Source: Kibdelosporangium sp. MJ126-NF4 (GTDB lineage: Bacteria; Actinomycetota; Actinomycetes; Mycobacteriales; Pseudonocardiaceae). From it: DNA of 64,000 nucleotides. Shown one piece after another: positions 34,676-46,285 of this stretch. The notes under the pieces are model-generated. The model was given only the letters and a program-made list of their open reading frames with translations. It was not told the DNA's origin and searched no databases. Where the stretch lies: positions 956,001 through 1,020,000 of the forward strand of contig NZ_CDME01000011.1 in the NCBI RefSeq assembly GCF_000826545.1, in the 5' to 3' direction. Each line of letters begins with the position of its first letter. Positions within the stretch are counted from its first letter, which is position 1. The position numbers were made by a program, and so were the translations under genes.

Positions 34676-35565
34676 GGCTTGAGGGCCTCGATGATCTCCT
34701 GGGCCACCTCGGTCGCACTTTCCGCCGACACATCCGGGTTGCCGATCCGCGGATCCCAGTTGAGGTCGTAGAACAGCTCGGTCACGCCCTGCTCGCCCAG
34801 CCACTCGGCGTCCGCGCGGATCTGCGAGTACGAGCCGGACAGCCTGCCCACGCGCTCGCCGGGACGCACGACGCCACGGGACACCACGCGAACGGCCGCC
34901 GGGTCCTTGCCCGCTTCGGCAGCGGCGGTACGAACGATGGCGATCTGCGAGGCGATGGTGTCCAGATCGGCCTCGGCACTCGACACCCACCCGTCCGCCA
35001 GCCGCCCCGCGCGCTGCAACGCCGCCTGCACGAAACCGCCGAGCAGCACGGGCGGACCGGGCCTCTGCACCGGCCTCGGGGTCATCCGCGTCGGCGGCAC
35101 CGTGAAGAACTCGCCGTCGAAGCTGCCGACCTCGTCGGCCCAGTGCGCACGCAGGACCGCCAGGTATTCGCGCGTCCGTGGGCCGCGCCGGGCCTTGGTG
35201 ACGCCGGTCGCGACGAAGTCCTCGTCCACGCCGCCGATGCCGAGCCCGAGGTCGAGACGACCACCGGACAGCACGTCCAGCGACGACATCTGCTTGGCCA
35301 GGTAGGTCGGCGACACGAACGGCAGGTTGATCACCGAGACGCCGAGGCGGATCCGGGACGTCCTCGCCGCCATGAACGACAGGGCCACCGTCGGGTCCAG
35401 CACGCTGCGGTAGGTCGGGCCGGTCTCCTGCGCAGCCGAGACGAGCAACTTGTGGAAGGTCCACAGCGACGAGTAGCCCAGGTTCTCCGCCAGCTCGGCG
35501 AAGCGCGTGACGTTGCCCGGGGTCGCCCATGCGCCCGAGACCGGGGCGCCGATTCCGATCTTCAT
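34672..35565 (-). CDS. LLM-class (F420-dependent type) flavin oxidoreductase
   Basis: A 297-residue bacterial-luciferase-like (TIM-barrel) oxidoreductase: MKIGIGAPVSGAWAT start, RIRLGVSVINLPFVSPTYLAKQMSSLDVLSGGRLDLGLGIG in the family pattern, and PPVLLGGFVQAALQRAGRLADGW. Actinobacterial members mostly use coenzyme F420, but the cofactor cannot be fixed from sequence alone. The start overlaps the stop of the upstream zinc-ribbon gene by 4 nt. Confidence 0.85.
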   Translation of the reverse strand: MKIGIGAPVSGAWATPGNVTRFAELAENLGYSSLWTFHKLLVSAAQETGPTYRSVLDPTVALSFMAARTSRIRLGVSVINLPFVSPTYLAKQMSSLDVLSGGRLDLGLGIGGVDEDFVATGVTKARRGPRTREYLAVLRAHWADEVGSFDGEFFTVPPTRMTPRPVQRPGPPVLLGGFVQAALQRAGRLADGWVSSAEADLDTIASQIAIVRTAAAEAGKDPAAVRVVSRGVVRPGERVGRLSGSYSQIRADAEWLGEQGVTELFYDLNWDPRIGNPDVSAESATEVAQEIIEALKP

Positions 35566-36176
35566 GCTCCCAGGCTAGTGACCGTGTTCTGGCGCCACGG
35601 CAGATCCGGCAACGAGGCCAGTTCGTCGTACGACGTACTGATCGCGAGCTCGTCGTAACGGCCCGCGATCAGGAACGACCTCAGCCGCTGTGCCTGCCGT
35701 GCGGTGAAGCAGTGGCCGGTCAGCAGGAAGGGCAGCACCAGGCGCCAGTACGCGACCTGTGAGGCCCGGTGCCGGTGCGGCGCCCGCAGGACCACCCGGG
35801 CCTGGCGTAACAACTGCTCGTTCGGGGTCATGGCGCCGCCGGCCAGCCAGCGCTTCTCCTCGGCGATGGCGCAGTACGCGCACTCGATCTCGCCGGTGGT
35901 GGCCTCACGGCCGCAGCCCGCGCAGTTCGACAGCCGCAGCGCCCAGTCCAGACAGGTCCACGGGTAGGTGTCGCCGTCGTCCGACAGCACCGCCGCGATC
36001 AGGTCGGACGGGGTTCCTGCCAGCGCGTTGAGCCAGTCCGCGGCCCAGTACCGGTCGACGAAGTCCTCGCACGCCGGGCACCGCGGATACCCGCGGCCAG
36101 CGAGTTCGCCGCAGTCAGCGCATGGTTCGACCGCGTCGGGTCTGGCCAGCTGACGCAAGCCCGGTGCGGACGTCAC
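35562..36176 (-). CDS. double zinc-ribbon-like protein, unknown function
   Basis: A 204-residue soluble protein with two four-cysteine motifs: CADC...CPAC (residues about 17-35) and CAGC...CAYC (about 82-101), each able to bind zinc. The C-terminal half is helical and rich in Leu/Arg (NEQLLRQARVVLRAPHRHRASQ). I do not recognise a family. GTG 36176 (VTSAPGLRQLARPD) is chosen; the open frame beyond it runs backward through the TPP riboswitch and thiC start. It is translationally coupled to the LLM gene. Confidence 0.7.
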   Translation of the reverse strand: MTSAPGLRQLARPDAVEPCADCGELAGRGYPRCPACEDFVDRYWAADWLNALAGTPSDLIAAVLSDDGDTYPWTCLDWALRLSNCAGCGREATTGEIECAYCAIAEEKRWLAGGAMTPNEQLLRQARVVLRAPHRHRASQVAYWRLVLPFLLTGHCFTARQAQRLRSFLIAGRYDELAISTSYDELASLPDLPWRQNTVTSLGA

Positions 36177-36254
36177 AGCGAAACGGTACGCCAGTTGTCT
36201 TGGCAACGCGCGGTCATGCTGGTTATGGTCGAGAAGATTGACCAAACGTCGCGG

Positions 36255-38040
<1,786 letters not shown>

Positions 38041-38047
38041 CTGAATC

Positions 38048-38869
38048 ATGACCCCACCCACGGTCCTCACCATCGCCGGAAGTGATTCCGGCGGTGGTGC
38101 GGGCATCCAGGCCGACCTGCGCACCCTGTTCGCCTGCGGCGTGCACGGGATGACCGCGATCACCGCGGTGACCATCCAGAACTCGGTCGGCGTCAGCGGG
38201 ATCGTCGAGATCCCGCCGGACGCGGTCGCCGCCCAGATCGAGGTGGTGGCGGTCGACATCGGCATCGACGCGGCCAAGACGGGCATGCTCGCGAACGCGG
38301 ACATCATCGTGGCCATCGCCGGTGCCGCCGACCGGGTCGGACTCGGCCGGGGCGGCGGCATCCCGTTCGTGGTGGACCCGGTGTCCGCCTCGATGGGCGG
38401 CGACCAACTGCTGCGCGACGAGGCGCTGGAGGCGCTGCGGTCCGAGCTGTTCCCCCGCGCCACGATCATCACGCCGAACCTCGACGAGGTGCGGCTGCTG
38501 ACCGGGATCGAGGTGACCGACATGGCCACCCAGCGCGACGCGGCCAAGGCGCTCTACGACTACGGCCCGGAATGGGTGCTGGTCAAGGCGGGCCACATGA
38601 AGAACGTGGACGACTGCGTCGACCTGCTCTACAACGGCTCGGACTTCCACGAACTGCCCGGCCCGCGCTTCGACACCGGCAACACCCACGGCAGCGGCGA
38701 CACACTGGCCTCGGCCACGTCGTCGGCGCTCGCCCGTGGCCTGCCGGTGCCGGAGGCGGTCGCGTTCGGCAAGCGGTTCATCGTCCGTTCGGTGCGCGAC
38801 TCGTACCCGCTCGGCAAAGGCCACGGCCCGGTTTCACCGTTCTGGCGACTGTCCACAGAGGAGGTCTAG
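38048..38869 (+). CDS. thiD: hydroxymethylpyrimidine/phosphomethylpyrimidine kinase ThiD
   Basis: A 273-residue ribokinase-family kinase that phosphorylates HMP and HMP-P. Motifs are AGSDSGGGAGIQADLRT at the N-terminus, and NTHGSGDTLASA with the catalytic GSGD at the C-terminus. It uses the product of thiC. Its TAG stop is formed by the first CTAG of a 167-nt palindrome, so the final codons abut that element. Confidence 0.96.
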   Translation: MTPPTVLTIAGSDSGGGAGIQADLRTLFACGVHGMTAITAVTIQNSVGVSGIVEIPPDAVAAQIEVVAVDIGIDAAKTGMLANADIIVAIAGAADRVGLGRGGGIPFVVDPVSASMGGDQLLRDEALEALRSELFPRATIITPNLDEVRLLTGIEVTDMATQRDAAKALYDYGPEWVLVKAGHMKNVDDCVDLLYNGSDFHELPGPRFDTGNTHGSGDTLASATSSALARGLPVPEAVAFGKRFIVRSVRDSYPLGKGHGPVSPFWRLSTEEV

Positions 38870-39032
38870 CGCGTGTTTCATATGTCCGGTCGATGAGAGC
38901 CGGGATCGGGGCGGTTCCTGGCGTCGCCGCCGGAATGCCGCGAATACTGGTTGTCTTTGGGCGTTCCGGCGGTGGCGTCAGGGACCGCATCCGGCCCGGC
39001 TATCGCGATCGGATATATGAAACACGCGCTAG
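38866..39032. repeat. 167-nt imperfect palindrome filling the thiD / PstS-like gap
   Basis: The two ends, CTAGCGCGTGTTTCATAT and its exact complement ATATGAAACACGCGCTAG, begin arms about 74 nt long that match with roughly 80 % identity and only one or two gaps; most mismatches are transitions that still pair as G-U in RNA. The centre is GCGAATACTGGTTGTC-like and unpaired. CTAG at each end supplies the TAG stop of the convergent gene on that side. It may act as a bidirectional terminator, and its form resembles a MITE-like non-coding element, but no transposase is present. Confidence 0.85.
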
Positions 39033-40600
39033 CGAGCCGGGCGGCACAGAACGGGGTTCTCCAGTTCGTCGCACGGGCGGTTGCCGTGTGAGCGAATGAT
39101 GTCCTTGCCGACCTGGTTGGTCAGGTAGCGCAGGAAACTGGCGGCGAGCGAGTTCGCCTTCGGCTCCTGGTAGGTGTACGCGAACTCGGTCTCCCAGAAC
39201 GGGTACGCGCCGTGTGCGGCCGCCTCCAGCGTCGCCTTCTGGCCGTCGATGCGCACCACCACCAGGTCGGTTCGCCTTGTCGCCGCGCCGAGTTCGGTGT
39301 ATCCCAACGCCCCGCTGGTGTTGGCGACGCCGGTGAGCAGGTCGTCGGTCCGGTCCCGTTCGCAGCGGATGATGCCGGGTTCGCCGCCGCTGTCCCGCGT
39401 CCGGCAGTTGTCGGAGTTGGTCGCGGGTTCCCGCTTGCCCTGCAGGATCTGGTGCTGGAACGTCGTTCTGGTACCGGATCCGGGCTTGCGGCTGATCAAC
39501 GTGACCGGCATGTCGTTGCCGCCGATGTCCTTCCAGTTGGCGACCTGCCCGGCGTAGAGCCGCCTGACCTGGTCGATGGTCAGGTCGCCGATGCCCGCGT
39601 CCTTGTTCACGACCAGCGTGAACAGCATGAACGCGACCGGCCTCGGCAACAGCTGCGGCTGCAGGTCGGCCTTGGCCCCGTCGGAGAACGCGAGCACGTC
39701 CGGCGACGCCTTCGCCTGGTTCCCGGCCTCCTGCAAGGTGTTCAGACCGGCCGAGCTGCCTTGGAACTCGAAGCCGAAGCTCGCGCCGGAACACGTGTCC
39801 GCGTACATGGCTCCGGCTTCCCGCATGACCGCCTCGATCGCCGTCGAGCCGGTCAGCTTGATCGTCCCGCTCGCACAGTCCAATGGCGAGTCCTTGTTGA
39901 ACACCGTGAACAGGCCGAGACCGACGATGACGGCGGTCAGGAACGCCAGCATCGCGAGCGCTCGGCGCGGCACGCCGGTGCGTGACGTGGTCTCCCGCAC
40001 GCTGCCGCCCTTGATCCCGGCCTCCACGGTGGGGTCCTTGGGCTTGGCGTCGGCGTCGGCACTGGCGTCGACACTGGCGCGGCCCTCCGCGCGTTCCAGG
40101 ATGACCAGGACCTTGTAGTGGTCGTTACGGTTCAACGGCACTCGCGGCAGGTCGACCACGCCCGTCGGCTCGCCCGCGCCGTTGACGATGTCACGGCTGC
40201 TCAGGCCGCTGGCCTCCTCGTCGAAGTTCTGCCGCAGATCCGGTTTGCTCAGCTCGGTCACCACCATCCCGGAGACCGTGCGGCCGGGGAACATGATCCG
40301 GATACCCGCCTTGACCTCGGGAATGACCTGGTAGTCGCTGGAGTCGATGGTGGTCGCGCCGTCGTTCTCGACCCGCACGAGCACGAACGACGGGTTCACC
40401 AGCGCGGTGCCGTTCTCCCGCTTCATCCGGGCGAGCACCCCGGCGAGCTTGGTGCTCATCTCGTCCATCACGGTGGTGTCCATCTGCACCCGGTAGCCGA
40501 GCCGCTTGCGGCCGACGAAGAAGAACTCCCACAGAAAGGCGAAGAGGGGCACGCCGAGACCGACGACCGACAGGACGAGCGCCCATAAGTCCAGATCCAT
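39029..40600 (-). CDS. membrane-anchored protein with cytoplasmic domain and PstS-like extracytoplasmic domain
   Basis: A 523-residue protein. One N-terminal helix (WALVLSVVGLGVPLFAFLWEF) is followed by a domain of about 180 residues rich in beta strands (YRVQMDTTV..., VRVENDGATTIDSSDYQV). A second transmembrane helix (ALAMLAFLTAVIVGLGLFTVF, about 212-232) leads to a PBP-like domain of the phosphate-binding type (IKLTGSTAIEAVMREAGAMY, EFQGSSAGL, VNKDAGIGDLTIDQVRRLYAGQVANWKDIGG, RKPGSGTR). No ABC permease or ATPase is adjacent, so it is more likely a ligand sensor than a transporter part. ATG 40600 has GGGGAGG 8 nt upstream; ATG 40639 is an alternative. The stop is in the palindrome. Confidence 0.8.
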   Translation of the reverse strand: MDLDLWALVLSVVGLGVPLFAFLWEFFFVGRKRLGYRVQMDTTVMDEMSTKLAGVLARMKRENGTALVNPSFVLVRVENDGATTIDSSDYQVIPEVKAGIRIMFPGRTVSGMVVTELSKPDLRQNFDEEASGLSSRDIVNGAGEPTGVVDLPRVPLNRNDHYKVLVILERAEGRASVDASADADAKPKDPTVEAGIKGGSVRETTSRTGVPRRALAMLAFLTAVIVGLGLFTVFNKDSPLDCASGTIKLTGSTAIEAVMREAGAMYADTCSGASFGFEFQGSSAGLNTLQEAGNQAKASPDVLAFSDGAKADLQPQLLPRPVAFMLFTLVVNKDAGIGDLTIDQVRRLYAGQVANWKDIGGNDMPVTLISRKPGSGTRTTFQHQILQGKREPATNSDNCRTRDSGGEPGIIRCERDRTDDLLTGVANTSGALGYTELGAATRRTDLVVVRIDGQKATLEAAAHGAYPFWETEFAYTYQEPKANSLAASFLRYLTNQVGKDIIRSHGNRPCDELENPVLCRPAR

Positions 40601-40729
40601 CAAACGCCTCCCCAGCGCCAGCTCCGGAACGGTCAACATAATTCCCCCGGACGGCTGAATCAGCCCGCACGCTGTGCTCTTCAGCCACAGTTCACCGCCA
40701 GGTCGCCGGGGCTTTGCCGAGAATCGGAC

Positions 40730-41572
40730 GTGGCGACGCCGTCCCAGCCGTCGCCTACGCTGCCCATCGTGATCTTTCGGGAACAAGTGCGCACCTTGGT
40801 GAGCCGCAAGGGCTTCCAGCGCTTCATCATCGCCGTGATCGTGTTCAACGCGATCACGCTCGGGTTCGAGACCTCACCGACAGTCGTCGCGAAGTTCGGC
40901 AGCCTCCTGCATGTCGCCGACCGCCTCGCGTTGGCGATCTTCGTCGTGGAGCTGCTGCTCCGGATCTACGCGTTCGGCTGGTCGTTCTTCAAGGACTCGT
41001 GGAACATCTTCGACCTGGTGATCATCGGCTTCGCGGTGGTGCCCGCGACCGGTGAGTTCTCGGTGCTGCGGGCGCTGCGAATCCTGCGCGTGCTCCGGCT
41101 GATCTCTGTCGTGCCGTCGATGCGCCGCGTGGTGAGCGGCCTGCTGGCCGCCGTGCCGGGCTTGGCCTCGATCGCCGCGTTGCTCGCGCTCGTGCTGTAC
41201 GTCGCGGGCGTGATGGCCACGAAGCTGTTCCAGCACCTGCAGCCGGACAACTTCGGCGATCTGGGCAGCACGCTGTTCACCCTGTTCCAGACCATGACCG
41301 GGGAGGGCTGGCCGGACATCGCTCGCGACCTGATGAAACAGGCGCCGATGGCGTGGATCTTCTTCGTCGCGTACATCGTCGTGTCCAGCTTCGCCGTGCT
41401 GAACATGTTCATCGCGGTGGTCGTCAACGGGATGGACCGCGGCATGACCGAGGAACTGGTCGAGGCGGAGGAAAAGCACGCGGCCGAGCAGAAGGCGTCC
41501 GACCAGCTGCTGCTCACCGAGATCCGGGCGCTGCGCGCCGAGATCGCCGACCTGCGCGCCGCCCGTGAGTGA
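40730..41572 (+). CDS. voltage-gated-type cation channel, single six-helix unit (NaChBac superfamily)
   Basis: A 280-residue ion-transport protein with six membrane helices. The S4 sensor is RALRILRVLRLISVV with arginines every third residue. The pore loop reads TLFTLFQTMTGEGWPD between S5 and S6; the E-G-W triplet occupies the place of the E-S-W filter in bacterial sodium channels, with an Asp two residues on, so calcium permeation is possible. The C-terminus is a charged coiled coil (EAEEKHAAEQKASDQ...), the usual tetramer bundle. Start GTG 40730 or 40769. It is divergent from the PstS-like gene. Confidence 0.86.
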   Translation: MATPSQPSPTLPIVIFREQVRTLVSRKGFQRFIIAVIVFNAITLGFETSPTVVAKFGSLLHVADRLALAIFVVELLLRIYAFGWSFFKDSWNIFDLVIIGFAVVPATGEFSVLRALRILRVLRLISVVPSMRRVVSGLLAAVPGLASIAALLALVLYVAGVMATKLFQHLQPDNFGDLGSTLFTLFQTMTGEGWPDIARDLMKQAPMAWIFFVAYIVVSSFAVLNMFIAVVVNGMDRGMTEELVEAEEKHAAEQKASDQLLLTEIRALRAEIADLRAARE

Positions 41573-41625
41573 ATCGTTGCAAGTCGATCTTCGCCAGGGA
41601 CACCGGAAGACCACCGACCAGAGAC

Positions 41626-42057
41626 TCAGTCCTCGGTGAGCAGATCCTCGAGCACCGGGATGGCGTTGATCAACTGAGTCTGTTTGTCCGACGGCAGCCG
41701 CTCGATCCGCCTGCGCAGTTCCTGCACGCGGGTCGAGCGCAGTCCGGAGACCATCCGTTCGCCGTCCGGCGTGGCCTTGACCAGCCACGCCCTTCGATCG
41801 ACCGGATCGGGTTCACGCTGCACGTACTTGGCTTCGACAAGCCCGGCGACGATCCGCGACATGGTCGGCGCGGCAACGCCTTCCTTGGTCGCCAGGTCGC
41901 CGAGGCGCATCTCGCCGCAGCCGGTCAGCGTGGACAACGCGGAGATGGAGCCGTGCCCCAGCCCCGGGGTCCCGCTGCGGCGCAGTGACCGCGACAGGCG
42001 CCCGATGGCGAGATAGAGCCGTGCGGGCACGTCCTCAGCAGCCGAAGGCATCATCAT
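41626..42057 (-). CDS. MarR-family transcriptional regulator
   Basis: A 143-residue winged-helix protein: MRLGDLATKEGVAAPTMSRIVAGLVEAKYVQREPDPVDRRAWLVKATPDG is the DNA-binding part. Three ATG codons in a row mark the start; the outermost (42057) is preceded by GAGGGAGGG. It lies 53 nt upstream of nothing it clearly controls: thiG ends behind it and the channel gene converges on it. The ligand and targets are unknown. Confidence 0.85.
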   Translation of the reverse strand: MMMPSAAEDVPARLYLAIGRLSRSLRRSGTPGLGHGSISALSTLTGCGEMRLGDLATKEGVAAPTMSRIVAGLVEAKYVQREPDPVDRRAWLVKATPDGERMVSGLRSTRVQELRRRIERLPSDKQTQLINAIPVLEDLLTED

Positions 42058-42110
42058 TTGCCCTCCCTCGTGCAAGGTGCATCGGACAATGATGACTGTC
42101 CCTGCTCAGG

Positions 42111-43064
<954 letters not shown>

Positions 43065-43068
<4 letters not shown>

Positions 43069-44132
43069 CCTCGTGACTCCAATCCGGCTGCCTGAGCCGC
43101 GTCGGGGACCGGTTCACCGTTGAGCAACGCCACCACCGCCGTCGCGGTGATCGGGGCGAGCAGCAGGCCGTTGCGGTGGTGCCCGCTGGCCACGAGCACG
43201 CCCGGTTCCAGCCAGTCGATCACCGGCAGGTTGTCCCGGCTCGACGCGCGGACCCCCGCCGCGCTCTCCACCAGGACATACTCGGAAATTCCCGGTACGA
43301 CTCGTTCCGCGTCGAGCAGCAGGTCCCGCACGCCGCGAACTGTCACCTGAAAGTCGTAACCCGCCTCGTACTGGGTCGCGCCGAGTACGACCTCCCCGGT
43401 GTCCCGGGGAACCAGGTACACCGGCCGGGACTCGACCAGCGCGCGGATGGTGCGGCCGAGCGGCAGCGCGCCCCGGCCGGGTTTGAGCCGCAGGATCTCG
43501 CCCTTCACCGGCCGGATCAACGACGTCAGCCTCGGGTGCAGCGCGCTGCTCCACGCACCGGCCGCGATGACGACGGCGTCACAGTCCACAGTGGAATCTT
43601 CGAGCTCGACGGCACCCGCACGGACCGATTTCACCTCGGCGTGCAGGAAGTCCGCCTTCGACCTCAGTACGTCGAGCAGCTTCCTGTTGTCCACAGCCAG
43701 ATCACCGGGCACACTCAGTCCACTTCGAACGGACGTGGACAGCGTCGGCTCCAGCGCGCGCAGCCGCGGACCGGTCAGCCGCTCGACGTCGCGCCCGATG
43801 GAAGCCAGGTGCTCGGCCAGTATCGCCAACTGGTCGGCGTCGGCCGAGTCGAACGCCGCGACCACAGTGCCTTCCGTGCGCAGCCCGACGTCGCCCAACT
43901 CGGCGGCGAACTCCGGCCACGCCCGCAGCGACGCCTCGCCCAGCTCCAGCAACGGTTCCTCGCCCGGCCACGCCTCGGTTGTCGGCGCGAGCATGCCGCC
44001 CGCCACCCAGGACGCACCGGAACACGGTTGTGGGTCGACCACAACTGTCCGCCATCCGGAATTCGTGGCGCGCCAGGCGACCGACAGGCCGATCACGCCT
44101 GCCCCGACGACGACGATCTTTCCCTTGACCAC
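43065..44132 (-). CDS. thiO: glycine oxidase ThiO
   Basis: A 355-residue FAD enzyme of the DAO family that oxidises glycine to the dehydroglycine needed by ThiG. The dinucleotide motif VVGAGVIGLSVAW is at the N-terminus; GASWVAGGMLAP and the C-terminal SGHHRNGLLLAP are typical of ThiO. The GTG start follows a TPP riboswitch. It is the first gene of the thiO-thiS-thiG operon, divergent from thiE. Confidence 0.95.
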
Positions 44133-44139
44133 TACACGC

Positions 44140-44228
44140 TCCCTGCGCCGGCATGACCCGGATCAGGTTCGACGGTCGGAGCTTCCACAAGCTCCCTCTC
44201 AGCCCGGTGTCGCCAGGCTCCCGTGCGG
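44140..44228 (-). promoter_or_regulatory. TPP riboswitch upstream of thiO
   Basis: On the minus strand CTGAGAG (44202-44196) and the block CCGTCGAACCTGATCCGGGTC (44175-44155, written here only as a position guide) followed by ATGCCGGCGCAGGGAG are present. The GGGAG at its end serves as the thiO ribosome-binding site, so regulation is probably at translation. Confidence 0.94.
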
Positions 44229-44260
44229 ACCAGTGACCAGAATAGCGTAGAAATCAAGGT

Positions 44261-44911
44261 ATGCTCGGACTCAGTGGGACAGACCTCAGGCGCAAGCTCG
44301 CCGAAGCACGGCTCTACCTGTGCACCGACATCCGTGACGACCTCGCCGACTTCGTGGACGCGGCGCTCGCGGGCGGCGTGGACATCGTGCAGCTGCGCGC
44401 GAAGACACTGGAGGCGCGTCAGGAGATCGCCGCGCTGGAGGAGATCGCCGGGATCTGCGCGAAACACGGCGCGCTGCTGTCGGTCAACGACCGTGCGGAC
44501 ATAGCGGCGGCCATCGGCGCGGACGTGCTGCACCTGGGCCAGGACGACCTGCCGGTGAAGTACGCGCGGCGGATCGTCGGCGAGGACATGCTCATCGGCC
44601 GCTCCACCCACGACGTGGCGCAGGCGCGCGCCGCCGCGACCGAGCACGGCGTCGACTACTTCTGCACGGGCCCGTGCTGGCCGACGCCCACCAAGCCGGG
44701 CCGCCCGGCGCCGGGTCTCGACCTGGTACGACGAACCGCCGAGGAAAACCCGGCACGGCCGTGGTTCGCCATCGGCGGTATCGACTCCGACAGGTTGCCG
44801 GAAGTGCTGGCAGCGGGCGCGTCCCGCGCGGTGGTCGTGCGCGCGATCACCGAGGCAGCAGACCCCCGCACCGCCGCCAGCCAGCTGAAAGAAAAGCTCG
44901 TGAGTGGTTAG
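44261..44911 (+). CDS. thiE: thiamine-phosphate synthase ThiE
   Basis: A 216-residue TIM-barrel enzyme that joins thiazole phosphate and HMP pyrophosphate. Motifs are [50 protein letters not shown], and WFAIGGID near the C-terminus. ATG 44261 has only a weak AAGG upstream. It is divergent from thiO and has no riboswitch of its own on this strand. Its last four codons and TAG stop lie inside a palindromic terminator repeat. Confidence 0.95.
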   Translation: MLGLSGTDLRRKLAEARLYLCTDIRDDLADFVDAALAGGVDIVQLRAKTLEARQEIAALEEIAGICAKHGALLSVNDRADIAAAIGADVLHLGQDDLPVKYARRIVGEDMLIGRSTHDVAQARAAATEHGVDYFCTGPCWPTPTKPGRPAPGLDLVRRTAEENPARPWFAIGGIDSDRLPEVLAAGASRAVVVRAITEAADPRTAASQLKEKLVSG

Positions 44912-44942
44912 TCCGGTTCTAACCGGACCAACCACTCACGAG
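44897..44942. terminator. palindromic bidirectional terminator-like repeat, copy 2
   Basis: A 22-nt arm beginning CTCGTGAGTGGTTAG (44897-44918) pairs with 44921-44942 with one mismatch and only 2 nt between the arms. It lies between the convergent thiE and S1 protease genes, contains the thiE stop, and shares its core with copies at 11575 and 51652. Confidence 0.85.
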
Positions 44943-44947
44943 GTTCT

Positions 44948-46042
44948 TCAGCCGGTGAGCAGGGTCAGGCTGTAGACGGACAGGATCTCGCCGAGCGGCT
45001 GGAAGTAGCACACGCTCGTGTTGCCGCCGGACACGACACCCTGGCCCTGGCCCGCGCTGGTGATGAAGCCGCCGCCGGAGTCACCGGGCTGGCAGCGCAC
45101 GTTCGACGCGGTCAGGCCGGACACGGAACCCTGCGGGTACCGGACGGTCTGGTTCTTGGCGCCGACGGTGCCGCAGGTGTAACCGGTGGTCGAACCGGCC
45201 TTGCAGACTGCGGAGCCGGTCGCGGCCGAGGTCGAGCCCTTGACCGTCACCGCTGCCACTCGCGGCTCGAGCGTGACACCGGAGTTGGTGCGCACCCACC
45301 CGTAGTCGTTGCCCGGGAAGGACGAGCCGCCCCAGGTGCCGTTGCTGGGCTGGCCTGCGCTCGCGCAGTGCCCTGCCGTGACGAAGCCGCCCCGGACGGT
45401 CAGGCCGACGGAGCAGCGGGAGCTGCCGCCGATGGTGTAGGCGTCGCCGCCCTTGAGGAACAACTGCGGGGCTTCGGCCTCGACGACCCGCACGTTGGAT
45501 CCGGCGAACGACTTCGCGGCCGGTGCGGTGCCCGGCAACGCTGTCACGACTATCTCGTTGGTCACAGTGTCTGCGTACCAACCGGTCACCGTGGACGGTG
45601 CGCTGCTCTCGCGAGCGTTCAGCTGCGCCACTGCCGAGTCCAACTGGGCCGCACTGCGGGCCACCATTTTCACTGTCGCACCGGTGGCCGTCACCGTCGC
45701 CGCTTTGCTCGCGTCGGTCACGCCGACGACGAGTTTCCTTGCCGCACCGTCGAAGTATGCGCCACCGAAACTGTCGCCCAACGCCGTACGCAGCGAATTC
45801 TCCGTCGCGGCCGCGATCTCTTGCGTAGCGACGAGATCACGCGCCGCTGTCACATCGAGTCCGAGGTCCCGCTGCATGGCCTCCAGCAGTCCGGGATTTT
45901 CGGCCTCGAACTGCGCGGTGGCCAAATCTGTTGCAGAAGCGCCACCCATAGGGGCTGCGGACGCGGGTAGACTGTGCATCACAGCCATGGCGGCGGCAAT
46001 GAGGACGGTACCGGTTAACCGGAACGTTTTCCTTGGGTTCAT
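44948..46042 (-). CDS. secreted S1 serine protease, streptogrisin/alpha-lytic type
   Basis: A 364-residue pre-pro-protease: signal peptide (residues 1-29, ending ASAAP), a pro-region (about 35-190) of the alpha-lytic type that assists folding, and a chymotrypsin-like mature domain from about 195. Catalytic residues are visible in FVTAGHC (His), NDYGWV (Asp) and QPGDSGGG (Ser), and the cysteines pair as in streptogrisins. It should be exported and self-processed to digest proteins outside the cell. The ATG has GGAGACGAC upstream. A 12-bp hairpin lies in its leader. Confidence 0.92.
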   Translation of the reverse strand: MNPRKTFRLTGTVLIAAAMAVMHSLPASAAPMGGASATDLATAQFEAENPGLLEAMQRDLGLDVTAARDLVATQEIAAATENSLRTALGDSFGGAYFDGAARKLVVGVTDASKAATVTATGATVKMVARSAAQLDSAVAQLNARESSAPSTVTGWYADTVTNEIVVTALPGTAPAAKSFAGSNVRVVEAEAPQLFLKGGDAYTIGGSSRCSVGLTVRGGFVTAGHCASAGQPSNGTWGGSSFPGNDYGWVRTNSGVTLEPRVAAVTVKGSTSAATGSAVCKAGSTTGYTCGTVGAKNQTVRYPQGSVSGLTASNVRCQPGDSGGGFITSAGQGQGVVSGGNTSVCYFQPLGEILSVYSLTLLTG

Positions 46043-46064
46043 GTCGTCTCCTTGGGTGCAGGGA

Positions 46065-46096
46065 CCCGTGAGCCGGATGCAGGGCCGGCTTACGGG
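46065..46096 (-). other. leader hairpin of the S1 protease gene
   Basis: CCCGTGAGCCGG (46065-46076) pairs with CCGGCTTACGGG (46085-46096), with one G-U pair and an 8-nt loop, 23 nt upstream of the start codon. It may influence message stability or translation. Confidence 0.5.
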
Positions 46097-46108
46097 CTTT
46101 CAAGGAAT

Positions 46109-46141
46109 AGGTGCCGGGGTGGTCGACTCACCCCGGCACCT
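46109..46141 (-). terminator. terminator hairpin after the gene at 46286
   Basis: AGGTGCCGGGGTG (46109-46121) pairs perfectly with 46129-46141 around 7 nt. It lies about 150 nt beyond the stop of the upstream minus-strand gene and ahead of the protease gene. The 243-nt gap 46043-46285 holds only this and the leader hairpin. Confidence 0.7.
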
Positions 46142-46285
46142 GTTCGAGCGTCACTCTTCCGGGTTACCCTCCGCAAGCGAGCGTAAGAATCGTGTGCGCG
46201 TTACACAATGGCCCAACCAGGGCGAAACTGTGTTCCAAATCACACCGCATTTGTACGCACAGTAATCACGCCTGGACAGAGCGCC

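Noticed and set aside
38866..39032. A true insertion sequence
   Set aside because: There is no open frame or transposase; only a palindrome is seen, so it is reported as a repeat with MITE-like form.
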